From Petaurus breviceps papuanus (Eukaryota > Chordata > Mammalia > Diprotodontia > Petauridae): a stretch of 64,000 nt of DNA. The notes beneath the pieces are model-generated. The model saw nothing but the letters and a program-made list of their open reading frames with translations, was not told the DNA's origin and did not search any database. Both the position numbers and the translations under genes were made by a program. The DNA lies in contig JAMXIF010001253.1 in the NCBI GenBank assembly GCA_028583685.1, positions 98,829,801 to 98,893,800 on the forward strand. The letters are read 5' to 3'. This document shows, one piece after another, positions 43,154 to 52,474 of this stretch. Every line of letters starts with the position of its first letter. Position 1 is the stretch's first letter.

Positions 43154-43184
43154 TTACCGTCAGACAGCCTCCTCTCTCTCCCCT

Positions 43185-43460
43185 CTCCCCAGGCTGATTT
43201 CTTCATCTCAACAGCTGCAGGAACGACTTTACTCCAGCTGTCTGTCAAGTCTTCAGAAACCAGCCAGAATGTAATTGTCATCTATTTTTCACCCCCTCAA
43301 TAGTAGTGGGGGAAAAAAAGCATCGCTCAAAATTACAAGGAAGCAGGAGCCAGCTCGGCTTTGTGACTTGTACAGAGCCCCTCGTAGATAATTACTGCCA
43401 TTCATGGCTGGGCCCAGGAAAGAAAACAAGGCTTCAATTTGGGTTTTAGTGAATCAAGAG
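43185..43460. other. Candidate conserved non-coding element
   Basis: Repeat-free sequence just after the poly-C tract, with two E-boxes CAGCTG (43212-43217, 43235-43240), a Meis-like CTGTCTGTCAAG, and homeodomain core TAATTA (43389-43394) next to CTGCCATTCATGGC. CpGs are retained. A strong polypyrimidine-AG stands at 43171-43192, but no exon is supported. Confidence 0.35.
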
Positions 43461-43711
43461 CCTGGTAGGGGGTGGGAGGTGGTAGGGTTGCTTTTTTTTT
43501 TTTTTTTTTTACTTTCCTCCTCTTACAGCATTTCCACTAAAATAATACCCTCCTGGAGGCCTCTTTATAGTTCTCATCTTTTATTATGCTTATTTAATGT
43601 CCATTTGAAACCTGGCACTTGGTGCCAAAATTTCGAGTCCCCAACTTACCCCACAGCTCTAATCACAGCTAATTTGATCCATTTTCTGCTTTTAAATTTT
43701 ACTTTCTAAGA

Positions 43712-43790
43712 GTGCGTTTCATTCATTCATTCATTCAGCAAATGTGTGATGAATGCCTACTATGGGCAAAGCACTGGCTAGGCACAAAGA
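43712..43790 (-). repeat. L2 3'-end fragment
   Basis: ATTCATTCATTCATTCAGCA, TGCCTACTATGGGCAAAGCA and CTGGCTAGGCACAAAGAAGG match the L2 terminus in antisense. Confidence 0.72.
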
Positions 43791-43929
43791 AGGATAATGA
43801 AGTGGTGTTCCTCTACCCAGAATTCCCTCTGACACTTTTATCTTGGCCATTTGGAGTCCTACCCATCTCTTACGGGCTCTCTCCTCCTGCCCATTACCTC
43901 CCCATATGTAGAAGTGACCTCTAATGCCA

Positions 43930-44135
43930 ACTTTGTCCTCTGAATTTCTGGAGCATTTTAATTGTACCTCTTACAGCATTCATCATGTAGTCGTAGCTAT
44001 TTGTGCATATACTGATCTTCTCTACCAAACCAAAAGCTTCTTATGGAAAGAATCCTGCCCTATGCTTTTTCTATCTCAGAGAACCTAGAGCAGTGCACAT
44101 GAGTCACTCAGCAACTATTTGTTGAATGAATGAGG
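43930..44135 (+). repeat. L2 3'-end fragment
   Basis: TTTAATTGTACCTCTTACAG, a diverged middle, ACCTAGAGCAGTGCACATGA and AACTATTTGTTGAATGAATG give the L2 3' end in sense. It faces the antisense fragment at 43712. Confidence 0.72.
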
Positions 44136-44294
44136 GCTTCAGGGAAGAAAGAGATAAAGAGATTGCTGTGAGTTAGATTGGTTAGGGAAGAGTTGGAAGA
44201 AAGGGCTCAATTTGAAGGATGAGTAACATTTGGATAAGCAGGGAAACCAGAAGGCTTTTTCTTTTTTTTTTTTTTTTAAACTTGGAGGTATGAT

Positions 44295-44405
44295 TTTGCT
44301 TGTGTGGGGAGGGTCATAGATTGTAACCTCCTTGAAGGCAATATCTTTGAGTTTTGACTTTCTTTTCCTAGTACCCAAAATATAGTGGGTACAAAATTTG
44401 ACACT
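44295..44405 (+). repeat. L2-like tail fragment
   Basis: ATAGATTGTAACCTCCTTGA, TTTTGACTTTCTTTTCCTAG and CCAAAATATAGTGGGTACAA weakly follow the L2 tail. Confidence 0.45.
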
Positions 44406-44854
44406 ATTGAGTACTGAGTACCCTTTCTTCTTGAATACTTTCTTCTTTCTGGATTTTCATGAAGCTTCTCCATTGACATGCTGGTAAATGTTTAACAACT
44501 GGTTTCTGGGAAAAAATAAATGACACACTTTTAAATTTATATTATTAATCTACTTTATCATAATTTTGCTATTATATTGTTGCTTTATTATTGTTGTTTA
44601 TTATTATTTTCTTTATTTCTTTCATCATTTTCTTTAGTCTAAAGTCTAGAAATCAACAAAACAACAAATCAGGCCCTGAATTGTAGCTTTTGCTGATTTC
44701 CAAGGTGTAGATGCTCACACAGAAAATTTTACAATCAGCTCTCCTGAGTGGTCTGAATTGGCTTCAGCGAATCCCTATCCTACTGTGTCCTGGTTTACTT
44801 TCTACCTGGCTGACTACTTCTTAATATCCTTTGTTGGTTCATCATCTCCTTCAT

Positions 44855-45215
44855 GTTCCCTAAGGCAACTAGAGTTGGAAAGACCTGAGTTCTTTTTTTT
44901 TTTTTTTTGAGGGGGGAGGGCAGGGCAATTGGGGTTAAGTGACTCACCCTAGGTCACATGGCTAGTAAGTGTTAAGTGTCTGAGGCCGTATTTGAACTCA
45001 GGTCCTTCTGACTCCAGGGCCGGTGCTCTATTCACTGTGCCACCTAACCTCCCCAAGATCTGAGTTCAAAACTATCCACAGACACTAGCAGTGTGATCCC
45101 ACGCAAGTCATTCTATCTTCTTCACTTTTCTCAACTATAAAATAAGGATATGATTGCATATTTGTAACTTAACAGTGCCTGACACACAGTAGGAGCTTAA
45201 TAAATGCTTATTCCC
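44855..45215 (+). repeat. MIR-type SINE split by a younger SINE
   Basis: Host parts are 44860-44892 and 45056-45215: CTAGAGTTGGAAAGACCTGA, then ACACTAGCAGTGTGATCCCA, CACTTTTCTCAACTATAAAA and the L2-like end GCCTGACACACAGTAGGAGC. Confidence 0.75.
44893..45055 (-). mobile_element. A-tailed tRNA-derived marsupial SINE with TSD
   Basis: T run, GGGCAATTGGGGTTAAGTGA, AGGTCACATGGCTAGTAAGT, GGTCCTTCTGACTCCAGGGC and CACTGTGCCACCTAACC in antisense. AGACCTGAGTTC (44881-44892) and AGATCTGAGTTC (45056-45067) flank it as a TSD with one mismatch. Confidence 0.95.
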
Positions 45216-45233
45216 TTTCTCCCACATCTACCT

Positions 45234-45268
45234 CATCACGTCACGTCACGTCACATCACATCACATCA
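45234..45268. repeat. (TCACG)n/(TCACA)n pentanucleotide array
   Basis: Units run TCACG three times, then TCACA three times, then TCAG. The switch from CG to CA half way looks like CpG deamination in a young array. Confidence 0.93.
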
Positions 45269-45649
45269 GCTGTAGGAGTTCCCCAAGGTTCTGTCCTGGG
45301 CTCCCTTTTCTTTTCCTCCTTTTCTCTCTTTTGAAAACTTCATTATTTCTCATGAGTTTAACTATCATCTCTATGGGATGACTCACAGATCCATATCTCC
45401 AGCCTCTGTCTCTCTCCTGAGCTTCAATCTTAAATGACCAGTTGCCTGTTGGGCATTTCAAACTAGATGTCACAGAGAATGCTTATACTCAACATATCTA
45501 CAAAGGAACTATCTTTTCCTCTAAACCCTCCCTTCTTCCAAACTTCCCTGTTTCTGTCAAAGACCTTACTCTCCTTCTAGTGCCCCTGGTTCATAATCTC
45601 AGGATTGTCCTGCATGCCTCACTCTCTGTTTCATTCGATAGCTAATAAT

Positions 45650-45910
45650 AGCTAGTACTTATATGCCTTCTACTATGTGCCAAGAATGTTCCTTAACACT
45701 TTACAATTATTACTGCCTTTGATCCTCACAGCAACTCTGGGAGATAGGTGCTGTTATTGTTCCCATTTTACAGAGGAAGAAACTGAGGCAGACAGATTAA
45801 GTAACTTGTTCAGAGTTATACAGCTAATAATGTCGGAGCCAGGATTTGAACTCATTTGAACTCAGGTCTTCCTGACCTCAGGCCCAGATTTCTGTCCACT
45901 GCCCCACCTT
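45650..45910 (-). repeat. MIR/THER-type SINE inside L2
   Basis: AATAGCTAGTACTTATATGC, TTTGATCCTCACAGCAACTC, ATTTTACAGAGGAAGAAACT, AACTTGTTCAGAGTTATACA and TTCTGTCCACTGCCCCACC in antisense. Confidence 0.88.
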
Positions 45911-45922
45911 TACAGCATCTTT

Positions 45923-46120
45923 TTTTTGGGGGGGGGCTGTTTTTTCGTTTTTGTTTTTATTTTTTTTGCTTTTCGGAGGGGGAATACAGGGCAGTTGGGG
46001 TTAAGTGACCTGCCCAAGTTCACACGGCTAGTAAGTGTTAAGTGTCTGAGTCTGGATTTGAACTCACATCCTCCTGACTCCAGGGCTGGTGCTCTATTCA
46101 CTGCGCCACCTAGCTGCCCC
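45923..46120 (-). mobile_element. A-tailed tRNA-derived marsupial SINE with TSD
   Basis: T- and G-rich start (GGGGGGGGCTGTTTTTTCGT), then GGGCAGTTGGGGTTAAGTGA, GTTCACACGGCTAGTAAGTG and CACTGCGCCACCTAGCTGCC. CAGCATCTTT is repeated at 45913-45922 and 46121-46130. Confidence 0.95.
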
Positions 46121-46499
46121 CAGCATCTTTCACATATAACCCTTTCTCTATACTCACAAAGCTATTCCCTTAGTTTAAGCCTTCATGACCTCTCATCATA
46201 ATCTCAACTGCCTCCTAATTGATCTCTCTGCCTCATGTCTCTCCCCATTCCCCTCCATCTTGTCTATTGTTGCCAAAGTAGTTTTTAAAGGCAGATCTTA
46301 CTGTTTGACTCTCCCACTTAGCCAGCTCCAATGCCTTTTTTTTCCTCTCTAGGATAAAATATAAACTCTTCTGCTTGGCTTTTAAAACCCTATGAAACTA
46401 AGAAAACATTGTATGTAGTAACAACAATATTGTTTTAAGAACAATTTTAAATGACTAAGTCATTTTAATTATTATAAATCCCCAAATTAACTACAAAGG

Positions 46500-46795
46500 A
46501 CATTTAAAGGAAGATGTTATCTGCATCCAGAAAATGATAGAAATACGATAAATAGAAATATGTATATAATAGTTATACACCACTGGCAACCAACTCTAGG
46601 GTGGGGGAAGGGAGAAAAAAGAAAAAAGTTACATGATAATTTTATTATATATTTGAAAAGAGTAGAAAGTTGTACACAATGAATTTGCAGTTTCACGTAC
46701 AATCATCTTTTTTTTTTTCCTATTCTACTATGTTATGGAAATGATTGTTTTATTTCTTAGGTTCAGAATAAAATTTTAAATTTTAATTTAATTTT
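46500..46795 (+). repeat. L1-type 3' end fragment
   Basis: GATGTTATCTGCATCCAGAA, a G-rich patch (46600-46612), GTTACATGATAATTTTATTA, ACTATGTTATGGAAATGATT and an A/T-rich end. It parallels the ACATCCAGAGAAAGAACC block of 14334-14803 but is a different subfamily. Confidence 0.65.
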
Positions 46796-46799
46796 TACT

Positions 46800-46880
46800 A
46801 AAGCAGGGGCTCTCTTGTTTGTATTTTTATCCCTAGTGTTTAGCACATCATATGGCACTTAGTAAATACTTAATAAACAC
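46800..46880 (+). repeat. L2/MIR tail fragment
   Basis: TTTATCCCTAGTGTTTAGCA and GGCACTTAGTAAATACTTAA in sense. A MIR-like TAAAATGAAAAGGTTGGACC follows to about 46950. Confidence 0.65.
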
Positions 46881-46989
46881 ATTCTCTGTCTGTAAAATGA
46901 AAAGGTTGGACCACATAATCTCTAAGGCCTTTTTCAGATCTACTATCCTATTATTCAACGTGCTGCAGAGAGCACTGGGCTCCTTATAA

Positions 46990-47245
46990 TAACAAAAATA
47001 GACATCATTTATATAACACATTAAGTTTGTGAAGTACTATACACATGTTACATATCATTTGATCCTCAGATCAATTCTATGAGGTAGGTGCTATTGTTAT
47101 TATATCTTACATGTGTATCTATGCTATATTACATATATTATCTACTCATTTTACTCAGAAAAGTTAAGAGATGCCTAAGGTCTTACAGATAATAAGTATC
47201 TGAAGTAGGATTCGAACTGGGTGTTCCTAACTCAAAGTCCAGCAC
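46990..47245 (-). repeat. MIR/THER-type CORE-SINE
   Basis: CATCATTTATATAACACATT, CATTTGATCCTCAGATCAAT, GAGGTAGGTGCTATTGTTAT and AGGATTCGAACTGGGTGTTC in antisense. The central GATGAGGAAACTG block is replaced by an AT-rich insert (47100-47150). Confidence 0.7.
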
Positions 47246-47249
47246 TAAA

Positions 47250-48425
47250 AATCAAGCAATGGCCAAGGAAAAACAGGCTCATAGGTTCTACAGGATGCTT
47301 TCTCTTCTGATTGACTTTGGAAAAGTCACTTGACTCTTAAGTTCTGCCATTTCTTCATCTCTACCATTTCTTCATCTTCATTGAATATTAATAATTGAAT
47401 ATTTTGAGGATTTTCTTCCAAAGTTTTTCCTTTGACAATACAGATTCCAGATCTTAGGAGATCATCTTCGTGTATTAATCTGTTTTTTTTTTTTTTAATT
47501 AGAGTTTACTTAAGTGCCCAATGCTATAATGATTAGTCTCTTTTAACTTAGCTAGACTGATCCTCAGATGATGGGCATGTACTCTATTGTCAGGCTCATA
47601 TATGATGTCTCTAGAGCTTGATAGGACCTGCCAACATTTGTCATCCACTGGCATAACCTTCCAGAATCCAAGGTCACCTTCATACCATAATGAGCCATTG
47701 AAAGAGACTTTAGTGACATTTCCTCATTTATATAAGGGAAGTACTGAATCTTATTCATTTCACAGTTATAGTGTGAAGGTAAATAATTACTACATTTCTG
47801 GGTAAATTCTCTAGCTTCCTTGGCAGTTGGCCCAAATAAAAATACTTTATAGAATAGATAGCTTCCAAGGCCCTTTCTAGTTTTTGACAGTCTACTGGTA
47901 CTTAGTAAATGCCCTTATAGTGGGTTGATTTCCTACAGACAATTATCAAGTGGTAGTAACACTGCTGTTTGTATCTTTGGTTCAGGATATGTGCAGTCAG
48001 ATGTTTAGCATAGGCAAATAAACACAGTATCCTGAACAATGTTGCCTGAACAAAGATCCTTTTGTGATTTAAGGAGAACATTTGGGCAGTAGGTGCAAAA
48101 ATGTGTAGGTATATATGCACGGACTAAAGGTTTTAAATTCTAGCCTATTCCTCAAATGTGGTTGAGTAAAGCTCTAAACTAATCTGTATCCTCTTGGCCC
48201 TAGTAGCCAGGCGCATGATGGAAATTTAAAGAGATTTGTTCACATCAACACAAATATCATCTGAGTGGAGAGTGAGGGGAAAGGACTTTGCTATGATGAC
48301 TGGGTGGCTGTGGCTGAGTCTGATGAACAGAAGCTAAGATAGCACTTAGACCATGAACTGACTCTAGCAAAAGAATCACACTATTTTGGAAAGGAGCAGC
48401 CTAGTCACAATTCAGCAGAAAAGAA
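47250..48425. other. Unassigned sequence
   Basis: No gene or repeat family is recognised apart from a poly-T at 47484-47497. Confidence 0.4.
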
Positions 48426-48429
48426 GCAG

Positions 48430-48497
48430 CTCAATCTCTCAATCAATAAACATCTACTAAGCACCTACTGTATGCCAGGAACTGTGCAGTAGTAGCT
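48430..48497 (-). repeat. L2 3'-end fragment
   Basis: AATCAATAAACATCTACTAA, GCACCTACTGTATGCCAGGA and ACTGTGCAGTAG are the L2 terminus in antisense. Confidence 0.7.
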
Positions 48498-48499
48498 CA

Positions 48500-49450
48500 A
48501 TGAAGACATTAACTACTGGACTAGTAGAAGTTAGCAGCATCAACCCAGCAGAGAAGCTGATTAGCAGCATCTTCGGTGGAAAAGTAAGGATGGCAGTAAC
48601 AGCTCAGTAAAGGAACACAAGGTAGCAGTCAGAAGAGAAAACAACCTAGCTTATGGTGTGACATCAACATCAATGTGGGGAGGCCGTAAGCTGCAGGTTT
48701 GGAGGAAGAGAGGCATTCCAGCTGGGACAAATCCCTAGGATCATGAGTCCTTTGGGCTATGAGTTTCTCTCACCACTGTTGTGGGAACCATGAGAGAATG
48801 TGCCATGGTATTTTATAGGTACGTGTATGTGGGGAGAGGGGAGGTTGGGAGAGGTACCATTATTATTTGCCTTATTATTCTGTTAAGTTAAACGTTATTG
48901 CTTTAAATTAGTCTATCCTCTAGTTTATTCTGGGAAAACGGAAGGATTAAAAGGCAGATACTAAGTTAATGAGTTCTGTTTTTTAATATATGCTGTCTCA
49001 AAGAGTGCCTTGAACTTAAGTGTAGCTATAGCCATAGCTATAATAGAAGATGATTACTTACCTTAATATGCTGTTTGACTCAGCCCTGTAGAACACTAAA
49101 TATTCAAGGGGCTTAAATCTATTAAATCTCATTGTCTTTGCCTACTTTTCTCCTCCTCCCATCCTAGGAAAATATTAGTCATTTATTCCTTTGTTTCTAT
49201 GGAGCTATCTCTACCCATGACATTATTTTGTTGTTTTCCTGGAGCCGATTAATGACATTCATTAGAGTATTTCTCAAGGAAAATTCCAACTACTATTGGA
49301 GGTGGGTATAAACTTAATAGATCTGGCTAAAGGATGTATTCTTACAGATGTTCATGGTCAGGGTCCTGTGTAAGCATGTTAGTATCTGATTTACAGGCTT
49401 TTAATCCAACTGCTCTAAATAGCTACCTCAATTGTGTAGTGTCTAAATTT
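48500..49450. other. Unassigned sequence
   Basis: 48520-48680 is rich in AGCAG/CAGCA words (GTTAGCAGCATCAACCCAGC). 49130-49300 is repeat-free and motif-rich (GAGCCGATTAATGACATTCA) and may be conserved. No gene is supported. Confidence 0.35.
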
Positions 49451-49454
49451 CTTG

Positions 49455-49605
49455 CCACAAGACTCATAGAGTTGCAAGAGCATGTGGAGGCCATCTTGTC
49501 TAATGCCACCATTTTAGAGATGAGGAAACTGAGACCCAGAAAAAGTGTGTAATCTGTCACAAAGTGACAAATCTGTTTAGGGCTAGAACTTGTAAGATCA
49601 GCTTA
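49455..49605 (-). repeat. MIR-related SINE (AGAAGGGACC subtype)
   Basis: AAGACTCATAGAGTTGCAAG, CCACCATTTTAGAGATGAGG, AAACTGAGACCCAGAAAAAG and CAAAGTGACAAATCTGTTTA in antisense. Confidence 0.7.
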
Positions 49606-49799
49606 GGCATGAACTCTTAGGGTACCTGATAATCCAGCATGCTATAAAAGAAATACATATTATTTTTCTCAAGAAAGAGAGGGTGGTATTTCACATAGAC
49701 TGTCAGGAGAAATTTCTAGTGCAGCATAAACGTGTAAATATTTTAAAAAATGGTTTGTACAATGAAAATAGAATTCATAACTGTAACTCCAGTGGTATG

Positions 49800-49881
49800 A
49801 GGAATACACAAAGTGTTATTCAAAAAGAAATAGGCTTTTTCTAGGCATATAACCCAAAGAAATAAAAGAAAGAGGAAAAGG

Positions 49882-49961
<80 letters not shown>

Positions 49962-50085
49962 CTCTCCCTCTCCCTTTTGTGGTGCCAAAGAATTAAAAAT
50001 AAGGGAGTGCCCATCAATTGGAAAATGACTAAACAAATTACGTGAATGTAATGGAATACAATTGACCCCATCAAGACATAGGGGT
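49800..50085 (+). mobile_element. L1 fragment expanded by a (CT)n microsatellite
   Basis: Sense L1: GGCATATAACCCAAAGAAAT, AAAAGAAAGAGGAAAAGG, then about 90 bases of (CT)n, then TGGTGCCAAAGAATTAAAAA, GTGCCCATCAATTGGAAAAT and GAATGTAATGGAATACAATT. The blocks on both sides belong to one L1 3' segment, so the array grew inside it. The Arg-Glu antisense frame is an artefact. Confidence 0.78.
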
Positions 50086-50089
50086 AATT

Positions 50090-51385
50090 GCCCCTACTTC
50101 ATGCCAGCCTCTGTGATAGGGTGATTAGGGAATGCTGTAGGATTGTTACTCCCATTATCAGCAACCCCACTGAGAATACTAGGCAAGAATAAAGTCAGAT
50201 TATTAGCCCCTCTGAAGCTGTCTTCCTGCCCTTCCTGTCTGACCAGATCAAGAGTAAACCTGTTAGAGTCTGGAGTCCAAAAACTCCAGTGCCTCTCATG
50301 TGTTATTTGTGAGACACATAGACATAAATAAATCAGAATCGTACAACTTTGCTGATATAGCATATGATTGAGGGTTCTTCAGAGCCCGGCCATGTAGTGA
50401 GTATTCATTCCTCCTAACTCCCTCTTCTACATCTGCTTTTACCTCCAAAACCCTTTCTCTTATAAGCTGGGGTTCAAGCTCATTTGCATAAGTCTCTCCT
50501 CAGTGGCTGAGAATCACTCAATGTTTCTTGCATTTACCAGTTCCTGGTTCTGGTTCTTCCAAACCATGTTGTCTCATCCTGAAGCTTTCAAATCCAGGAG
50601 CCAGGAAATGGCTAGGAGGGAAGTAAAGGCCACTTGGGCCTCTTCACAAAATGGAGGTTCCAGAAGAAGCTCACCAGTGGGAGGAATCACTTGGGCCTTA
50701 ACAGGAACGTTCCATGTTGGGACGCCCTCACCGAGCTCATTTGTTCTCAGTTTCAACAATCACCTCTGTGGATAATTCTCAATTCTTTAACTGACTTCTC
50801 TGGCTGTTCATATCTCTGACTTAAATAGGCCCAACCAGTGGACCAAAAGTAGAGGTCTGGGAAGGACATAGAACCTAAGAATAATGTGGTTGAACAAACA
50901 ACAAAATGGTAATGTGTATGGTGAGCCACAACAAGAGAGGAGACTAAAAGAAGAAGAAAAGGAAAGGAAAATGGCAGAATGAATTGAATGAAAAGAAGGG
51001 AGAAAGACAGTGAAGACATACAAATGAGTGAATTGGTATTTTCTCCTCACGCTTCTAAATCAATCTATCTCTCATGACCCAAGGGGCCAAGCTAATTTAT
51101 CATAATACCTTATACACCTCTTGTAAGAAATCAGAATGCCAGTAAGAATGTTTAAGGCAAGTGTACTTGGCAAATGGAACTGCTTCCCTCTGTCAGATGC
51201 ATGTTAATAAGGAGAAAGAAAAATCAATCTGTCAACATCAACAACAGCAAAAACATATCAAGTGGCATTTTTAACTCTTCAGTCCCTTTATGCCTTAGTG
51301 GTGAATTTCAGGGTGGACTCAGATGCCGCAGGTCATCTGCAATCTGGCCGGTTCCATCCACAGCCTAAGTAAACTGCGTACAGGT
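50090..51385. other. Unassigned sequence
   Basis: No family is recognised. 50460-50560 has a CTTATAAGCTGGGG box and CTCATTTGCATAAG octamer-like word and could be a promoter or old LTR; evidence is thin. The 90-codon frame at 50503-50775 lacks motifs. Confidence 0.3.
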
Positions 51386-51392
51386 CATGCCT

Positions 51393-51669
51393 TTTTGTTG
51401 TTGTTGGTCAGTCATTTTGGTCATGTTCAACTCCTTGCAACCAATTCTTTGTGACCCTATTTGGGGTTTTCTTAGCAAAGGTATGGAGTTGTTTGCCATT
51501 TCCTTCTCCATCTCATTTTACAGATGAGGAAACTGAGGTAAACAGGGTTAAGTGTCTTGCTCAGGGTCACATAGCTAGCAAGTGTCTGAGACTGGATTTG
51601 AACTCAGGAAGATGAATCTTCCTGATCCCAGGCCTATCACTCTATTCACTTTGCCACCTAACTGCCACC
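51393..51669 (-). mobile_element. MAR1-type CORE-SINE with TSD, full length
   Basis: TTGTTGTTGGTCAGTCATTT, TATTTGGGGTTTTCTTAGCA, TTTACAGATGAGGAAACTGA, AGGGTCACATAGCTAGCAAG and CTTTGCCACCTAACTGCCAC in antisense. AGGTCATGCCT (51382-51392) and AGGTTATGCCT (51670-51680) flank it. Confidence 0.95.
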
Positions 51670-51734
51670 AGGTTATGCCTCTGTGATTCTAAAGTAACTG
51701 ACCCATTCACTAAGGCACGGTGACCACATTAAAA

Positions 51735-51862
51735 ACCTCTTTCCTAGTAGAATGTAAGCTGGTTGATGGCAGGTATTATATTGTTTTTCTCTTGGTAGCC
51801 TCAATACCTAGCACAGTGCCTTACATACAGCAGGCATTTAATAAATACTTGATTATTTGAAA
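51735..51862 (+). repeat. L2 3'-end fragment
   Basis: AGTAGAATGTAAGCTGGTTG, CAATACCTAGCACAGTGCCT and AGCAGGCATTTAATAAATAC in sense. Confidence 0.85.
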
Positions 51863-51969
51863 GCAGTGGTGTCAAACTCATATAGAAATGGGGTCACTAA
51901 ACCACATATAAGAATCCCTGTGAGCCCATATTAACTTAGAAAATCACATATTAACATTATCTATGTTTT

Positions 51970-52225
51970 ATTATGGAAGCAGTTAGTTGATTTAGTGGAT
52001 AGAGTGTTGGGCCTGCAATTAGGAAGGCCTGAGTTCAAATCAGGCCTCAGATACTCATTAGCAGTGTGTCCTCAGGAAAGTCACTTAACCCTGTTTGCCT
52101 TAATTTTCTCATCTGTAAAATGATTTGGAGAAGGAAATAGCAAACTACTCCAGTATCTTTACTAAGAAAATCCTAAACGGCACCAGAAAGAGTCAGATAC
52201 AACTGAAAAACAACTAAACAAAATG
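51970..52225 (+). mobile_element. MAR1-type CORE-SINE
   Basis: GAAGCAGTTAGTTGATTTAG, CTGAGTTCAAATCAGGCCTC, CACTTAACCCTGTTTGCCTT, GGAGAAGGAAATAGCAAACT and AAAACAACTAAACAAAATG in sense, full length. Confidence 0.92.
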
Positions 52226-52239
52226 ATTCTTTTAGTAGG

Positions 52240-52470
52240 TGATCATCATAATTGCCAATATTGATGTGATGCTTTAAATTTTACAGATTATCTCATTTGC
52301 TTCTCACAGCAACTCTGTGGTACAGATTAGCTATTATCATCCACATTTTTACAGATGTGGAAGCTAAGATATAAAGAGGTTAGGTGACTTATCCAGGATC
52401 ACCTGGTAATCGCTGAGGCAGGATTCAAACCCAGGCTTCCATGATTACAAGTCCAGTACTATACCTATTC
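52240..52470 (-). repeat. MIR/THER-type CORE-SINE
   Basis: CAATATTGATGTGATGCTTT, TTCTCACAGCAACTCTGTGG, TTTTTACAGATGTGGAAGCT, CAGGATCACCTGGTAATCGC and CAAACCCAGGCTTCCATGAT in antisense. Confidence 0.85.
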
Positions 52471-52474
52471 TAGG

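Larger units (their letters stand above)
45265..46400 (+). mobile_element. L2 LINE, ORF2 reverse-transcriptase and C-terminal region
   Basis: The frame around 45275 reads GVPQGSVLG, a signature motif of CR1/L2 reverse transcriptases. Later L2 blocks are GTTGGGCATTTCAAACTAGA, CCTTACTCTCCTTCTAGTGC, TTGTTGCCAAAGTAGTTTTT and TAAACTCTTCTGCTTGGCTT. Between 45650 and 46120 it is broken by a MIR and an A-tailed SINE. Several stops and frame changes make it long dead. Confidence 0.88.

Noticed and set aside
43171-43310. Polypyrimidine-AG followed by an open frame, resembling a splice acceptor and terminal exon
   Set aside because: The pyrimidine tract is part of the poly-C/CT low-complexity region, and no partner exon or recognisable protein was found.
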